A stretch of 64,000 nucleotides of DNA, taken from the NCBI GenBank assembly GCA_024809215.1, contig JANUBW010000001.1, positions 2,687,335 through 2,751,334 on the forward strand, given 5' to 3'. Below are positions 9,517-18,240 of this stretch, piece by piece. Below the pieces are notes generated by a model. The model was not told where the DNA came from, ran no database searches, and worked only from the letters and a program-made list of their open reading frames with translations. Position numbers and translations under genes: made by a program. The first letter of the stretch is position 1. Each line of letters begins with the position of its first letter. This stretch comes from Niastella sp. OAS944 (lineage in GTDB: Bacteria; Bacteroidota; Bacteroidia; Chitinophagales; Chitinophagaceae).

Positions 9517-9553
9517 GTTTACGACATAAACCAAATTAGTTTACAGTATAAAC
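9517..9553 (-). promoter_or_regulatory. Paired palindromic operator candidate
   Basis: Two copies of the inverted repeat GTTTA-N5-TAAAC occur at 9517-9531 (GTTTACGACATAAAC) and 9539-9553 (GTTTACAGTATAAAC). They start 22 bp apart, about two helical turns, and are flanked on both sides by TTA/CAA-type extensions. They lie just upstream of the TonB-receptor operon, whose last gene is a winged-helix regulator. Two dimer sites on one face of the helix fit autoregulation; that assignment is inference. Confidence 0.55.
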
Positions 9554-10308
9554 CAAAATATTTTCGAAACTTATCCCCATTCCTCCCAATCATGGAATAT
9601 ACGCTTATTATTACTCATTCTACTGATTATCACTTAATTGAGATATTTTTTTATTAAATGTAATTATCACGCTATCTGTTATCAATTGATTTATACCAGA
9701 TTTGATAGAGCGTTTATTTTTAATATTTTATATCTAAAATGGGTACATATTTACCCGTAAAATATCCGTAGTGCTTTTGCGTTGTACGATTGGCGAATAA
9801 GTGCCAATTTCGCTTTTAATTGATTTATATCCGTACTGTAAACTATGAAAAGGATCAAAATTCCTTCATTAGCACCTATTCATTTAGGTGACTTTGACCA
9901 CCGTATAACCCCGGCAGTTATCTGTGCACTGCTGATGCCCCAACGGTTAAGGGAAAGTTTTTCCTTTTTAGCCAAGCCCCCTGCATCGTTCTATTCACTG
10001 ATCTCTGTTTCTGCAAGTTTACCTGGATATTATCATTTATTTAACAAAGAACATATGCCCCTACAGGCAAAGAATGTTCACTTAAAAACGGAAATAACAC
10101 TGACTGAACTGATACTAAACAACTGATACATTTACTATAGATAACTTTTTAAAACTCTGTAAAATGAAACTAAACGAGTAATAAACGAAAAACCCAAACG
10201 AAAACTAAATAGAAAGAATATAGGTTATAATTTATGAAGCAGCGCGAGGCCTGTTTCTTTATTATGATGAATTAAATTAGAAAACTTTCATGTGTAAATC
10301 CGGAACCT
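9554..10308. other. AT-rich intergenic region between divergent genes
   Basis: About 750 bp of AT-rich DNA separate the receptor operon from the plus-strand DUF11 protein. A 93-codon frame at 9845-10126 has no recognisable protein character and weak coding signal. TACTGTAAAC at 9833-9842 resembles a half site of the palindromes at 9517-9553. No RNA gene was identified. Confidence 0.4.
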
Positions 10309-12747
10309 ATGAATTTTAAATTCTACCCTTTGAGAGCGCTGCTCTTCACCTTATTGCTATTTGGCTTTAAGGCAAACTTGCAGGCGCAAGCAGATTTTCT
10401 TTTTACTAAAGGCGCCTTTAACAACTCATCAGGTAGTGGTGGTGCTACCGCGTTGGTAGGTAACTTAATTACTTACACTATCAGGATCACCAATCAAACT
10501 ACCCAAAACTTCGTTGCCAGTAAACTGTACGACAACATCCCTTATGGTGTAGCGTATATGCCAGGCACTACCACATTAAATGGCGCCGGGGTGCCCGATG
10601 TAAGTGGTAAAATGCCTTACGCCGGCAGCGGCGGTTACATTAATTCGCCAACTTATGGAATTGGTATTCTGGCCCCTGGCGCAGAAGCTATTGTTACATT
10701 CCAGGTGAAGGTAACGGCCAACGGCGGTAAGATCTTTAACAATGCTACCATCGATGCCACACAAAACGGTGTTGCCACCATTCAGGCTACCAATACCGTT
10801 GAAACAACTGTAACGGTAGATGCGGCATGTAACGTTATTTACCAGGTTACTACAGTAAACCCAGATCCCTATTTTACCGACGGTACTAACCAGGACCCGT
10901 ATAGTTATCTCAGGACCGTGAACGTTACTCCTCCTGTAAACAATATACCGCCAGGATCACTCCTCGCTACAGGGGTTAATGGTGGCGAACCTCAGTATAC
11001 ACTTCCCGACACAATAAATAATGTTAAACACTTTGGCGCAGGGGGTAGTGGTACAAAGATCGATTTTCTGAAGGGTTGTGCAGCCATCGCGTACGACAGG
11101 GATTCAAACAGAATTTATTTTGTAAACAACACCCTTTCAAACAACAACGACAATCCTGTTCCAAACAAGCCATACCTGAGCTATTACGACCGCGATACAG
11201 ATAAGTTTTACAGGACCAACCAATTTCTAACAACCAATAACAGCTCTGGCTATAACGTAAACCGTATGGGTAAGGGCTCTGACGGTTACTTTTATGCACT
11301 TACCTCAAATGCCCGGGAGCTGATCAGGTTTAGCATTTCTCCCGGAAACATCTTCACTATTGACCCCCCAATAGCATTGTCCAATGCGACAACAAACGGT
11401 AGCAGAGATATATTCTCAGAAGGCGGAGGTGATCTGTTTGCCGACGGATCTGGTAAATTATACATGATCGCCAACAGCAACAACATGTATAAGATCAACC
11501 CGGTTACAAGAGTCGCCCACTTCATGGGAACTGTTTCCAACGGTCCTAATGCAAGCTGGCCAGATTATGAATATTCTCAATCGCTGGCTATCGATGCTAA
11601 TGGCAATGTATATATCAACGGTAACTTCAGAGATATATACAAGGTTAACCTGCAAACAATGGTGGCTTCAAAAATCAACTCAACTTCACAATACGTATAC
11701 ACAAGCGGCGACTATTCTGCGTGTGGTTTCCCTGTACTGGCCAGCTCTATCATTGCCGATAAATCGTATAAAAACATAAACGGCAGTACAACCGTAAATG
11801 GCGGCGATACCGTTGTATATACAATTACTGTAGAGAACATTGGTAACGTAAATGCAGCGGGTGTTTACATGTACGATTACATTCCCCCAAGCACTGTATA
11901 CTTACCCGGTACTACAAAAATGAATGGGGTTGCAGTAGCTGATGTAGCAGGAGTTATGCCGTTTGCCGTTTCAGGTGGCCGCCTGGTAAAAACCCAGGGA
12001 GAAGATGATGGTATTGTAAAACCAGGAGCAGCAAACAGAGCAGTAGTAACCTTTAACGTTGTAACAGAGCCTAATAAACAGGTATGTAACCAGAGCCGTA
12101 TTACCCTGCTCGATGCCGATGGTAACGTAATGTTCGTAAACTCAAGTGACCCTACAAACGTAGGTCAAACGCCTACCTGTTTCTATTCAGATGGGGTATT
12201 GCCTTTGCAAAACCTGAAACTGAAAGGTAGCCTTAATGGCGACAGATCGGTTTTAAACTGGTCAATGATCGGCGATGATAACATAGCGTATTATGATATT
12301 GAATACTCTGAAAATGGTTCTGCATTTAAATTTATGGCTAAAGTAGCTGGTAAAGGCCTTAACAGCTCAACCAACACTTACCAGTATACCGATGTTGAAC
12401 ATACTTTCGCTCCTCTTCGTCATTATCGTTTGAAGGTTGTTGAAAAAAGCGGCAACTTCAGCTATTCAGGATTAGTAACGCTGAGCCTTACAGATGTTGA
12501 AGTAGCAGCAAAACCTAATCCTTTCGATCGCAGCATCAACGTACGCATCAGTTTAAAAACAAATGAACAGGTTCGTATCAGATTGTTAGATGTGGTTGGA
12601 AGACAGGTTTACAGCACAACAGAAAACTTAACTATGGGTGTTAATTCAATCCTCATTAACCTACCTACCAGCCTCAAAAAAGGCATGTATGTGTTGGATG
12701 TTAAAGCAGGAGAACAGTCATTCCAGAAAAAACTGTTGAAGCAATAA
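10309..12747 (+). CDS. Secreted DUF11-repeat protein with T9SS sorting domain
   Basis: The 812-residue protein starts with a signal peptide ending near LQAQA. It then has a DUF11-type domain (about 28-165, ITYTIRITNQTTQNFVASKLYDN and PGTTTLNGAGVPDVSG) and a central region of about 300 residues with propeller-like repeats (IAYDRDSNRIYFVNN, GYFYALTSNARELIRF, LYMIANSNNMYKINP). A second DUF11 domain (about 488-620) repeats the first closely (PPSTVYLPGTTKMNGVAVAD). A fibronectin-like LNWSMIGDDNIAYYDIEYSE block and a type A T9SS domain (AKPNPFDRSINVRI to KKGMYVLDVKAGEQSFQKK) complete it. It should be a large surface or secreted protein, probably structural or adhesive. It is monocistronic with its own strong terminator. 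Confidence 0.87.
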   Translation: MNFKFYPLRALLFTLLLFGFKANLQAQADFLFTKGAFNNSSGSGGATALVGNLITYTIRITNQTTQNFVASKLYDNIPYGVAYMPGTTTLNGAGVPDVSGKMPYAGSGGYINSPTYGIGILAPGAEAIVTFQVKVTANGGKIFNNATIDATQNGVATIQATNTVETTVTVDAACNVIYQVTTVNPDPYFTDGTNQDPYSYLRTVNVTPPVNNIPPGSLLATGVNGGEPQYTLPDTINNVKHFGAGGSGTKIDFLKGCAAIAYDRDSNRIYFVNNTLSNNNDNPVPNKPYLSYYDRDTDKFYRTNQFLTTNNSSGYNVNRMGKGSDGYFYALTSNARELIRFSISPGNIFTIDPPIALSNATTNGSRDIFSEGGGDLFADGSGKLYMIANSNNMYKINPVTRVAHFMGTVSNGPNASWPDYEYSQSLAIDANGNVYINGNFRDIYKVNLQTMVASKINSTSQYVYTSGDYSACGFPVLASSIIADKSYKNINGSTTVNGGDTVVYTITVENIGNVNAAGVYMYDYIPPSTVYLPGTTKMNGVAVADVAGVMPFAVSGGRLVKTQGEDDGIVKPGAANRAVVTFNVVTEPNKQVCNQSRITLLDADGNVMFVNSSDPTNVGQTPTCFYSDGVLPLQNLKLKGSLNGDRSVLNWSMIGDDNIAYYDIEYSENGSAFKFMAKVAGKGLNSSTNTYQYTDVEHTFAPLRHYRLKVVEKSGNFSYSGLVTLSLTDVEVAAKPNPFDRSINVRISLKTNEQVRIRLLDVVGRQVYSTTENLTMGVNSILINLPTSLKKGMYVLDVKAGEQSFQKKLLKQ

Positions 12748-12778
12748 TCAGGTCCTCCGGAAAGTAGAAAAATATAAG

Positions 12779-12827
12779 GGTCCGAAAGCGGCTTTCTTTT
12801 CAGAAAGCTACTTTCGGACCTCTTCTT
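12779..12827 (+). terminator. Strong terminator after the DUF11 protein
   Basis: GGTCCGAAAG (12779-12788) pairs with CTTTCGGACC (12811-12820). An inner GCTTTC/GAAAGC stem closes around a TTTTCA-type loop. The tract TCTTCTTTT follows. It is one of the most stable hairpins in the window. Confidence 0.88.
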
Positions 12828-12870
12828 TTACATGCTCACTACAGCGATATTCCTGCCAGGGGCGCTGTGC

Positions 12871-14193
12871 TTACTTCGTTTTTATAAATCGCTGCACCGC
12901 TGTTTCCTTGCCATCCGATACCTGCAGCAGGTATATTCCCGGCGCCATACCGCTAACATTAACCGTAGCAGTTTGACCGGCGATGTTATTGCTTATTCGC
13001 TTTATGTTTTGGCCATTGGCATTCATTAGTTGAATGCTCACCGCTTTATCCTGCCAGCTGGCGGCCAGTGTTATTCGTAATTCGCCTGTAACCGGGTTGG
13101 GATATACTGTAATGATTTTCGCCGTTGTATTATCAGCATCCATCTTAATGATGCGTGTGGCGCTGTGCTCATATTTTCCATCCATATCAACGATCTTCAT
13201 TCTGTAATAAACAAAACCGCTTGTAACGGCCTTCAGATCGTCTTTAAAGCTGTATTCACGGCGAAGGGTACTGTTGTTACCTTCGGTGAATATTACCCCC
13301 GCCTCATTGAACGCTGTGCCGTTCAGGCTCTTTTCAACTACAAAATGACTTACATGCTCTTCCACATCGGTGGTCCAGTTCAACACAGCCTGGCTGCCAT
13401 TCTTCTTTGCCGTAAAAGCACTCAATACCACGGGTAACGTACCATTTACAGGCGCCTGGTACGTAAATGATTTGAACCAGAACGAATACATGCGCTCGGT
13501 ATCAATATCCCTGTTATCGCTATGACCGCCGGCGCGAACGCGCATTTTATTTTTGTTGAGGTATTGGGCAGTGGCCATTAATTTGGTAGCACTGGTATCG
13601 ATACCGGAATAATCTTTATTAGGGCCGGAAAACTTTTTACCGGTAAGCGTCAATGTGCTAAGTATATTTTCCAACAGATCGTCTACCGATAATGAAGTGC
13701 GCTGCTCGGTAGTATATGTTGTAAGATTGTACAGGGCAACCCATTCATTGATATCATCGTCGCCGTCGATATCAAGCGCAGTAAGGTCCATTGTTGAAAT
13801 GGTTACGGGCGTACTATCTATGGTGGAATGAAAAGAGATCTCAAATTCGAGCCACCAGTCGCGTTCGCTTTTACCTGCGTTCTTCTTTTCATAGGCAATA
13901 TGGGGCTGAAAGGCCTTGTTAAAACCAGTGCTGGTAAGATCGATTGTTGATAATTTAACGGCCGAAGAAGAGCGGCCAGCGATCTTTATAAAGCCATTCA
14001 CATTGGGCGCTACATTGGGGAACTTATAAACGGCGCCATCCTGGCCCTCGCGCCCCTGCACCAATGAAGCATCTTTAAACTCCAGGCCCTGTGCCTGCGT
14101 GGTGGAAACAGCGGCCAGCATCATCAACAGGGCCAAAAAGGCATTAAAAGCGAAATACAGCAGTTGTTTGGGTTTTGGGTAAAGCTTACTCAT
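12871..14193 (-). CDS. Secreted protein of unknown fold with T9SS sorting domain
   Basis: I chose the ATG at 14193, which precedes a signal peptide (about residues 1-36, ending VSTTQAQ) in a 440-residue product; a frame start at 14262 adds atypical sequence. The mature N-terminal half is beta-rich with no recognised domain. It carries an aspartate-rich stretch TALDIDGDDDINEW that may bind calcium. A fibronectin-like segment (LNWTTDVEEHVSHFVVEKSLNG) precedes a type A T9SS domain (ITVYPNPVTGELRI ... GMAPGIYLLQVSDGKE). The gene is alone, facing a convergent DUF11 gene. Upstream of it lie the three copies of the 66-bp repeat. Confidence 0.83.
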   Translation of the reverse strand: MSKLYPKPKQLLYFAFNAFLALLMMLAAVSTTQAQGLEFKDASLVQGREGQDGAVYKFPNVAPNVNGFIKIAGRSSSAVKLSTIDLTSTGFNKAFQPHIAYEKKNAGKSERDWWLEFEISFHSTIDSTPVTISTMDLTALDIDGDDDINEWVALYNLTTYTTEQRTSLSVDDLLENILSTLTLTGKKFSGPNKDYSGIDTSATKLMATAQYLNKNKMRVRAGGHSDNRDIDTERMYSFWFKSFTYQAPVNGTLPVVLSAFTAKKNGSQAVLNWTTDVEEHVSHFVVEKSLNGTAFNEAGVIFTEGNNSTLRREYSFKDDLKAVTSGFVYYRMKIVDMDGKYEHSATRIIKMDADNTTAKIITVYPNPVTGELRITLAASWQDKAVSIQLMNANGQNIKRISNNIAGQTATVNVSGMAPGIYLLQVSDGKETAVQRFIKTK

Positions 14194-14412
14194 GTGATTA
14201 AATTTTGAAATTATACGTGATGACATGCGCACAGGAGCACATACAGGTGCCTGTACGAACACGACTAAAAGCGCCGATCACAGATCAGGTAAACAGTGCA
14301 GTAATTCCCCGCAGGGCTGAAACATTGAATTTGATATCGGAAGCAGAGAAAGGAAATGGGATTTAGTTATTCACTAACAGCGGATATAATATGCAGTGGG
14401 CAGTATTGGTAC

Positions 14413-14480
14413 TTTTTTAAAAACCCTCCCGTGGAAACGGGACGGCGTTGTTGATCGTACCCTTTAAAATAAACTCTTTA
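14413..14480 (+). repeat. 66-bp element, copy 1
   Basis: This copy begins with a T run and contains CCCTCCCGTGGAAACGGGACGG, which folds as TCCCGT/ACGGGA with a four-base loop and an outer CC/GG pair across a mismatch. A highly conserved tail GTTGTTGATCGTACCC-TTTAAAATAAACTCTTTA follows. It differs from copy 2 mainly by G for A in the loop. No protein-coding reading is consistent across the copies. Confidence 0.85.
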
Positions 14481-14499
14481 TGTTCCTATTTCTTAAGTT

Positions 14500-14551
14500 C
14501 CAGGAACGGGATCTTACGCTTCGACATAAGATCCCGGTTCTTACTTCCTGG
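14500..14551. other. Stable hairpin inside the segment after copy 1
   Basis: The arms GGAACGGGATCTTA and TAAGATCCCGGTTC, extended outward by CCAG/CTGG, flank a loop of about ten bases (CGCTTCGACA). The stem is nearly perfect over 13 bp with one bulged base. It lies between copies 1 and 2 of the 66-bp element and would be the body of the first proposed small RNA. Confidence 0.6.
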
Positions 14552-14596
14552 TCCGTCCTAAATATCTTTTTTAAGGTACAGGATCCAAGGTGCAAG

Positions 14597-14620
14597 GCAC
14601 AAGACCTTGTGCTTTTTTTT
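14597..14620 (+). terminator. Terminator-like hairpin before copy 2
   Basis: GCACAAG (14597-14603) pairs with CTTGTGC (14606-14612) and is followed directly by eight T's at 14613-14620, which are also the first bases of repeat copy 2. It looks like a plus-strand intrinsic terminator although no protein gene lies upstream. Confidence 0.6.
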
Positions 14621-14682
14621 AAAACCCTCCCGTAGAAACGGGACGGCGTTGTTGATCGTACCCTTTAAAATAAACTCTTTAT
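14613..14682 (+). repeat. 66-bp element, copy 2
   Basis: This copy is nearly identical to copy 1 over its full length, starting 200 bp after it. The hairpin is TCCCGT-AGAA-ACGGGA. The conserved tail ends AACTCTTTAT before a 150-bp unique segment. That segment contains a perfect palindrome GCATTGCGCAATGC. Confidence 0.85.
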
Positions 14683-14812
14683 ATAAACTGCAGCGGCATT
14701 GCGCAATGCAGTAGTATGCGAATTGTTAACTGTGGTTAAACTACAGCGCCTGTAACGGGGGCTTCAGATGATTGAATTTCGGTTGAGGTATTCAGATAGG
14801 AAGGATGGCAAT

Positions 14813-14839
14813 GAGACAAAAGGTCTCTTGTGATTTTTT
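14813..14839 (+). terminator. Terminator-like hairpin before copy 3
   Basis: GAGAC (14813-14817) pairs with GTCTC (14823-14827) around AAAAG, followed by TTGTGA and T's at 14834-14839. It occupies the same relative position before copy 3 as the hairpin at 14597 does before copy 2, though with a different sequence. Confidence 0.5.
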
Positions 14840-14900
14840 AAAAAACCATCCCGTAGAAACGGGACGGTGTTGTTGATCGTACCCTTTAAAATAAACTCTC
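14833..14900 (+). repeat. 66-bp element, copy 3
   Basis: This copy starts 220 bp after copy 2 and differs at a few positions (CCATCCCG for CCCTCCCG, GGTGTTG for GGCGTTG, and CTCAAA at its end). The TCCCGT/ACGGGA stem is kept. The downstream segment ends at 14913-14955 in another hairpin, GTAC-TGCTA paired with TAGCA-GG-GTAC, followed by TTTTATA. Confidence 0.83.
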
Positions 14901-14912
14901 AAATCTCTTTGT

Positions 14913-14953
14913 GTACTGCTATCAACGCGTGTTTATTAGCAGGGTACTTTTAT
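14913..14953 (+). terminator. Terminator-like hairpin after copy 3
   Basis: GTACTGCTA (14913-14921) pairs with TAGCA (14937-14941) and GTAC (14944-14947) with a two-base bulge, followed by TTTTATA. It closes the third repeat unit in the same way as the two hairpins before it. Confidence 0.5.
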
Positions 14954-15107
14954 ACATACATAACACTTATTACACAAACTCAATATGAACCGTTGCTTCC
15001 AGCATCACACATTTAAAAATTTCACATTTCAGCTCACACGTCTTTCATTTCTACACACCATCCCCGGTATTATAATACGTAACCGGTTCAATCTGGGTTG
15101 GGTAAGC

Positions 15108-15308
15108 TTACATTGAGCAAACCCCACCGTTACATTTATTTGAAATACAGTTAAATAAATTAGTATTTACATGGCCGCTACGAGCGGTTATTTCGGCCCT
15201 TGAAGTAGTATGTGAGAACAAACATGCAGATGTAGTAAGAACCAGTGCAACAATCAGTTGATTGCAAGCTGAATTAACTCTTATACTTATTTGTTTCAAA
15301 AGGTACAT
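15108..15308 (-). CDS. Possible small secreted cysteine-containing peptide
   Basis: The 66-codon frame encodes a basic N-terminus, a hydrophobic stretch (LIVALVLTTSACLF) and a C-terminal part ending NCISNKCNGGVCSM, with three cysteines in the last 13 residues. This would fit a small exported or RiPP-like peptide. No ribosome-binding site, promoter or family match was recognised, and it lies in a gene-poor stretch. It may be chance. Confidence 0.3.
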   Translation of the reverse strand: MYLLKQISIRVNSACNQLIVALVLTTSACLFSHTTSRAEITARSGHVNTNLFNCISNKCNGGVCSM

Positions 15309-15838
15309 GCTTGTACAGATACGTTTTTATTGGGACCGGAATAAAGTAATCCACAGGAGGAATTGGGTAACGAGATCAGGTAGTTTTCAAGGAAAATTGG
15401 GGCGATAATAATAATCGAAGTAACCGGTACGGGTTCTAACAGGAGATTGGGTGAGATTTTAGATCAGCAACTCTGATCGGTTCACAAATATCCAAACTGG
15501 TTCTTGATTATGCAATAGTAATATTACTTTTTTAGATTTTTTTTTACGCTGGGAAAAGTTCGCATAATGGGAATGTTATTAAGTTACGTGTTACTCCCGG
15601 CAATCGTCAATCGTGAATCGGCAATGGAGCCTGAATCTTTGAGCCTCGCTTATCGTAAAACGTGAAACGGCAAACGTGAAAGCTGCCATGGCGGAAAGTT
15701 CGCCGTTACTCAGCCTCCTGATTATTTCGTCAACTGAATAACTCAATAACTGAACAACTGAATAACTGCCTTTCCCTCTATCAACTCTATAACCTTTATT
15801 AACTTTTCAACTCACTAGTCAACTAACCACCCCCAAAC
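15309..15838. other. Gene-free stretch with degenerate short-period repeats
   Basis: No gene is visible. From 15600 on, the DNA is built of short degenerate words: CAATCGTCAATCGTGAATCGG (about 15601-15621), CGTAAAACGTGAAACGG (about 15655-15671), AACTGAATAACTCAATAACTG (about 15732-15752) and CTCTATCAACTCTATAACC (15776-15794). The last block is the reverse complement of words found at 63598-63635. There is no open frame across these words. Confidence 0.6.
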
Positions 15839-15866
15839 AAAAAAGCCACCCGTTAAACGAGTGGCT
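15838..15866 (-). terminator. Terminator of the ATP synthase operon
   Basis: On the minus strand AGCCACTCG pairs with CGGGTGGCT around a TTTAA loop (15844-15866 in plus coordinates), followed by T's corresponding to the A run 15839-15844. It sits 24 bp past the atpA stop and shows that the operon ends at atpA. Confidence 0.85.
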
Positions 15867-15889
15867 CTTATATAGTAAAACTATATTAA

Positions 15890-17470
15890 TTAAGCTTTGT
15901 ACTGAGGTATCAACGTGTTTGCCAAAGCAACCAGCTTCTTAACACCATCATCAGACAAATTACCTTTTTTGAACTCAGCCAGTACATCGGGCAGTTTGTT
16001 CTCCATTTCCAACAGGAAGTGCTCTTCAAACTCTTTTACCTTCTTTACCGGTACTTCCTTCAACAAACCCTGTGTACCCAGGTAAATGATTGCTACCTGT
16101 TTTTCAACTGTGAAAGGTGAATATTGTGCCTGTTTCAGGATCTCCACGTTACGGGCACCTTTATCGATCACATTCTTTGTAGCCGCATCCAGGTCGCCAC
16201 CGAATTTAGAGAAGGCTTCCAGCTCGCGGTAAAGGGCCTGGTCGAGCTTCAGCGTACCAGCCACCTTCTTCATTGATTTGATCTGTGCGTTACCACCTAC
16301 ACGGCTTACAGAGATACCTACGTTGATGGCCGGACGAATACCTGAGTTGAACAGGTTCGATTCCAGGAAGATCTGTCCATCGGTGATCGAGATCACGTTT
16401 GTAGGAATGTAAGCAGATACGTCACCCGCCTGTGTTTCAATGATAGGTAATGCGGTGAGTGAACCACCACCTTTTACCAGGTGTTTTATTGAATCGGGCA
16501 AATCGTTCATGTTCTTTGCCACAGAGTCGTCGTTGATAACTTTCGCAGCACGCTCAAGCAAACGGCTGTGCAGGTAGAATACGTCACCAGGATAAGCTTC
16601 ACGGCCAGGAGGACGACGAAGCAACAGTGACACCTCACGGTAAGCTACGGCCTGTTTTGACAGATCATCATAAATGATCAGGGCAGGACGTCCGGTATCA
16701 CGGAAGAATTCACCGATAGCAGCACCGGCAAATGGCGCATAGAACTGTAACGGAGCAGGATCAGAAGCTGATGCAGCTACGATAGTTGTATAAGCCATAG
16801 CGCCATTGTCTTCCAAAGTTTTCATCACACCGGCAATGGTTGATGCTTTTTGACCAATGGCAACATATATACAAAATACCGGTTTACCGGCAGCGTAAAA
16901 TTCTTTCTGGTTGATGATGGTGTCAATTGCAATAGCAGTTTTACCGGTTTGACGGTCACCAATGATCAGCTCACGTTGTCCGCGGCCGATGGGGATCATA
17001 GCATCAATCGCTTTCAAACCTGTTTGCAATGGTTCTTTTACCGGCTCACGAAAGATTACACCAGGCGCTTTACGCTCCAGGGGCATTTCATATCTGTCGC
17101 CAGTGATGGGACCTTTACCATCGATAGGCTCACCCAATGTATTTACCACACGGCCCAGCATACCTTCGCCTACGTTAAGAGACGCGATCTTACCGGTACG
17201 GCGTACTTTAGCGCCTTCTTTAATATCACCGCTTTCACCCATCAATACCACACCCACGTTGTCTTCTTCAAGGTTAAGGGCAATTGCACGTACACCATTC
17301 TCAAACTCAACCAGCTCACCAGAACGTACATTATTTAAACCATACACGCGAGCGATACCATCACCCACCTGTAATACAGTACCCACTTCCTCCAGGTCGG
17401 CGGCTGCGTTGAAGTTGCTCAATTGCTGACGCAATATCGCAGATATCTCATCGGGTTTTATCTCTACCAT
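15890..17470 (-). CDS. atpA: F1Fo ATP synthase subunit alpha
   Basis: The 526-residue protein is the non-catalytic nucleotide-binding subunit of the F1 head. The P-loop [15 protein letters not shown] lies at about residue 172. The family signature [14 protein letters not shown], which carries the arginine that reaches into the beta-subunit active site, lies in the second half. The N-terminal crown domain ([14 protein letters not shown]) and C-terminal helical domain are complete. It is the last gene of atpB-E-F-H-A, 33 bp after atpH. In many Bacteroidota atpG follows directly; here a terminator does. Confidence 0.98.
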   Translation of the reverse strand: MVEIKPDEISAILRQQLSNFNAAADLEEVGTVLQVGDGIARVYGLNNVRSGELVEFENGVRAIALNLEEDNVGVVLMGESGDIKEGAKVRRTGKIASLNVGEGMLGRVVNTLGEPIDGKGPITGDRYEMPLERKAPGVIFREPVKEPLQTGLKAIDAMIPIGRGQRELIIGDRQTGKTAIAIDTIINQKEFYAAGKPVFCIYVAIGQKASTIAGVMKTLEDNGAMAYTTIVAASASDPAPLQFYAPFAGAAIGEFFRDTGRPALIIYDDLSKQAVAYREVSLLLRRPPGREAYPGDVFYLHSRLLERAAKVINDDSVAKNMNDLPDSIKHLVKGGGSLTALPIIETQAGDVSAYIPTNVISITDGQIFLESNLFNSGIRPAINVGISVSRVGGNAQIKSMKKVAGTLKLDQALYRELEAFSKFGGDLDAATKNVIDKGARNVEILKQAQYSPFTVEKQVAIIYLGTQGLLKEVPVKKVKEFEEHFLLEMENKLPDVLAEFKKGNLSDDGVKKLVALANTLIPQYKA

Positions 17471-17503
17471 ATATAACCGTTTATAGTTTTTTTTGTGTGT
17501 TAA

Positions 17504-18067
17504 CTATCTTATCTTATAAATAAAATCATTATTCATGAATTGCGTTTTGATCTTGTTCAAATCGTACGCAATACTGGCATCTATAAGCGTATCGCCAATT
17601 TCAAGAACAAAACCGCCAATGATATCTTCATCAACAGTAGACTTCAGGTCAATATTACCCAGGTTGGTTTGCTTTTGCACCTGGCCAATGATCTGATTTT
17701 TCACATCTTCGGTAACAGGTACAGCTGTAGTAAGCTTTACTGTATGAATACCTTTTTGAAGTTTGTACTGATCTATAAATGCAGAACTAATTTCGGGAAG
17801 ATATGATTCGCGACCCTTTGTGATCATTAACCGGTTAAAGGAATCAGTGAGTTCACTTATTTTACCTTTAGTTACCGCCAGTACAATCGCTATCTTTTTA
17901 TCGGCCTTTACTACCGGGCTACGCATCAATGTTAAAAATTCGCGACTTTCCTTACAAACTGCCTGAAGGTACAGCATATCCTTATACACCGATTCCAACT
18001 GGTTCGTTTCGTTGGCCAGGTCAATCAAACTTTTTGCATAACGCGCCGCTAAACGAGGGTTTGGCAT
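17504..18067 (-). CDS. atpH: F1Fo ATP synthase subunit delta
   Basis: The 187-residue protein belongs to the OSCP/delta family, which ties the F1 head to the peripheral stalk. The N-terminal helical bundle begins PNPRLAARYAKSLIDLANE. The C-terminal part has the family segment TVDEDIIGGFVLEIGDTLIDASIAYDLNKIK. Length is normal (about 180). It lies between atpF and atpA; a 168-bp gap with inverted short-period repeats separates it from atpF. Confidence 0.95.
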   Translation of the reverse strand: MPNPRLAARYAKSLIDLANETNQLESVYKDMLYLQAVCKESREFLTLMRSPVVKADKKIAIVLAVTKGKISELTDSFNRLMITKGRESYLPEISSAFIDQYKLQKGIHTVKLTTAVPVTEDVKNQIIGQVQKQTNLGNIDLKSTVDEDIIGGFVLEIGDTLIDASIAYDLNKIKTQFMNNDFIYKIR

Positions 18068-18240
18068 AATGTGATAATTTGCTAATGTGATAATGTGATA
18101 ATGGCTCTATTTCCGAGACCTCTAACAATTAGCACACTTCGCTAATTTTAAAACTTTTTATATAAATTCCTGTGTAACTGATAACGCGTGAATGAAATTT
18201 GTATTCATTATCACATTATCGAATTATCACATTATCTAAT
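18068..18240. repeat. Inverted short-period repeats between atpF and atpH
   Basis: The left arm (18068-18104) repeats the words GTGATAATTTGCTAAT and GTGATAATGTGATAAT. The right arm (18205-18240) is their inverse, ATTATCACATTATC repeated with GAATTATCAC. The roughly 100 bp between is unrelated. Transcribed within the atp operon, the arms could pair into one long hairpin between the two genes. The right arm runs into the end of atpF. Confidence 0.7.

Noticed and set aside
9845..10126. 93-codon frame upstream of the DUF11 gene
   Set aside because: No signal, family resemblance or expression signals; composition looks like AT-rich intergenic DNA.
14413..14900. CRISPR-like spacing of three repeats
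   Set aside because: The repeat is about 66 bp with unequal gaps of roughly 130-150 bp that contain their own hairpins, there are only three copies and no cas gene is near.
14413..14900. Repeat unit as part of a protein-coding frame
   Set aside because: Copies 2 and 3 carry a stop (TAG) in the only plausible plus frame, and differences between copies change residues freely on the minus strand.
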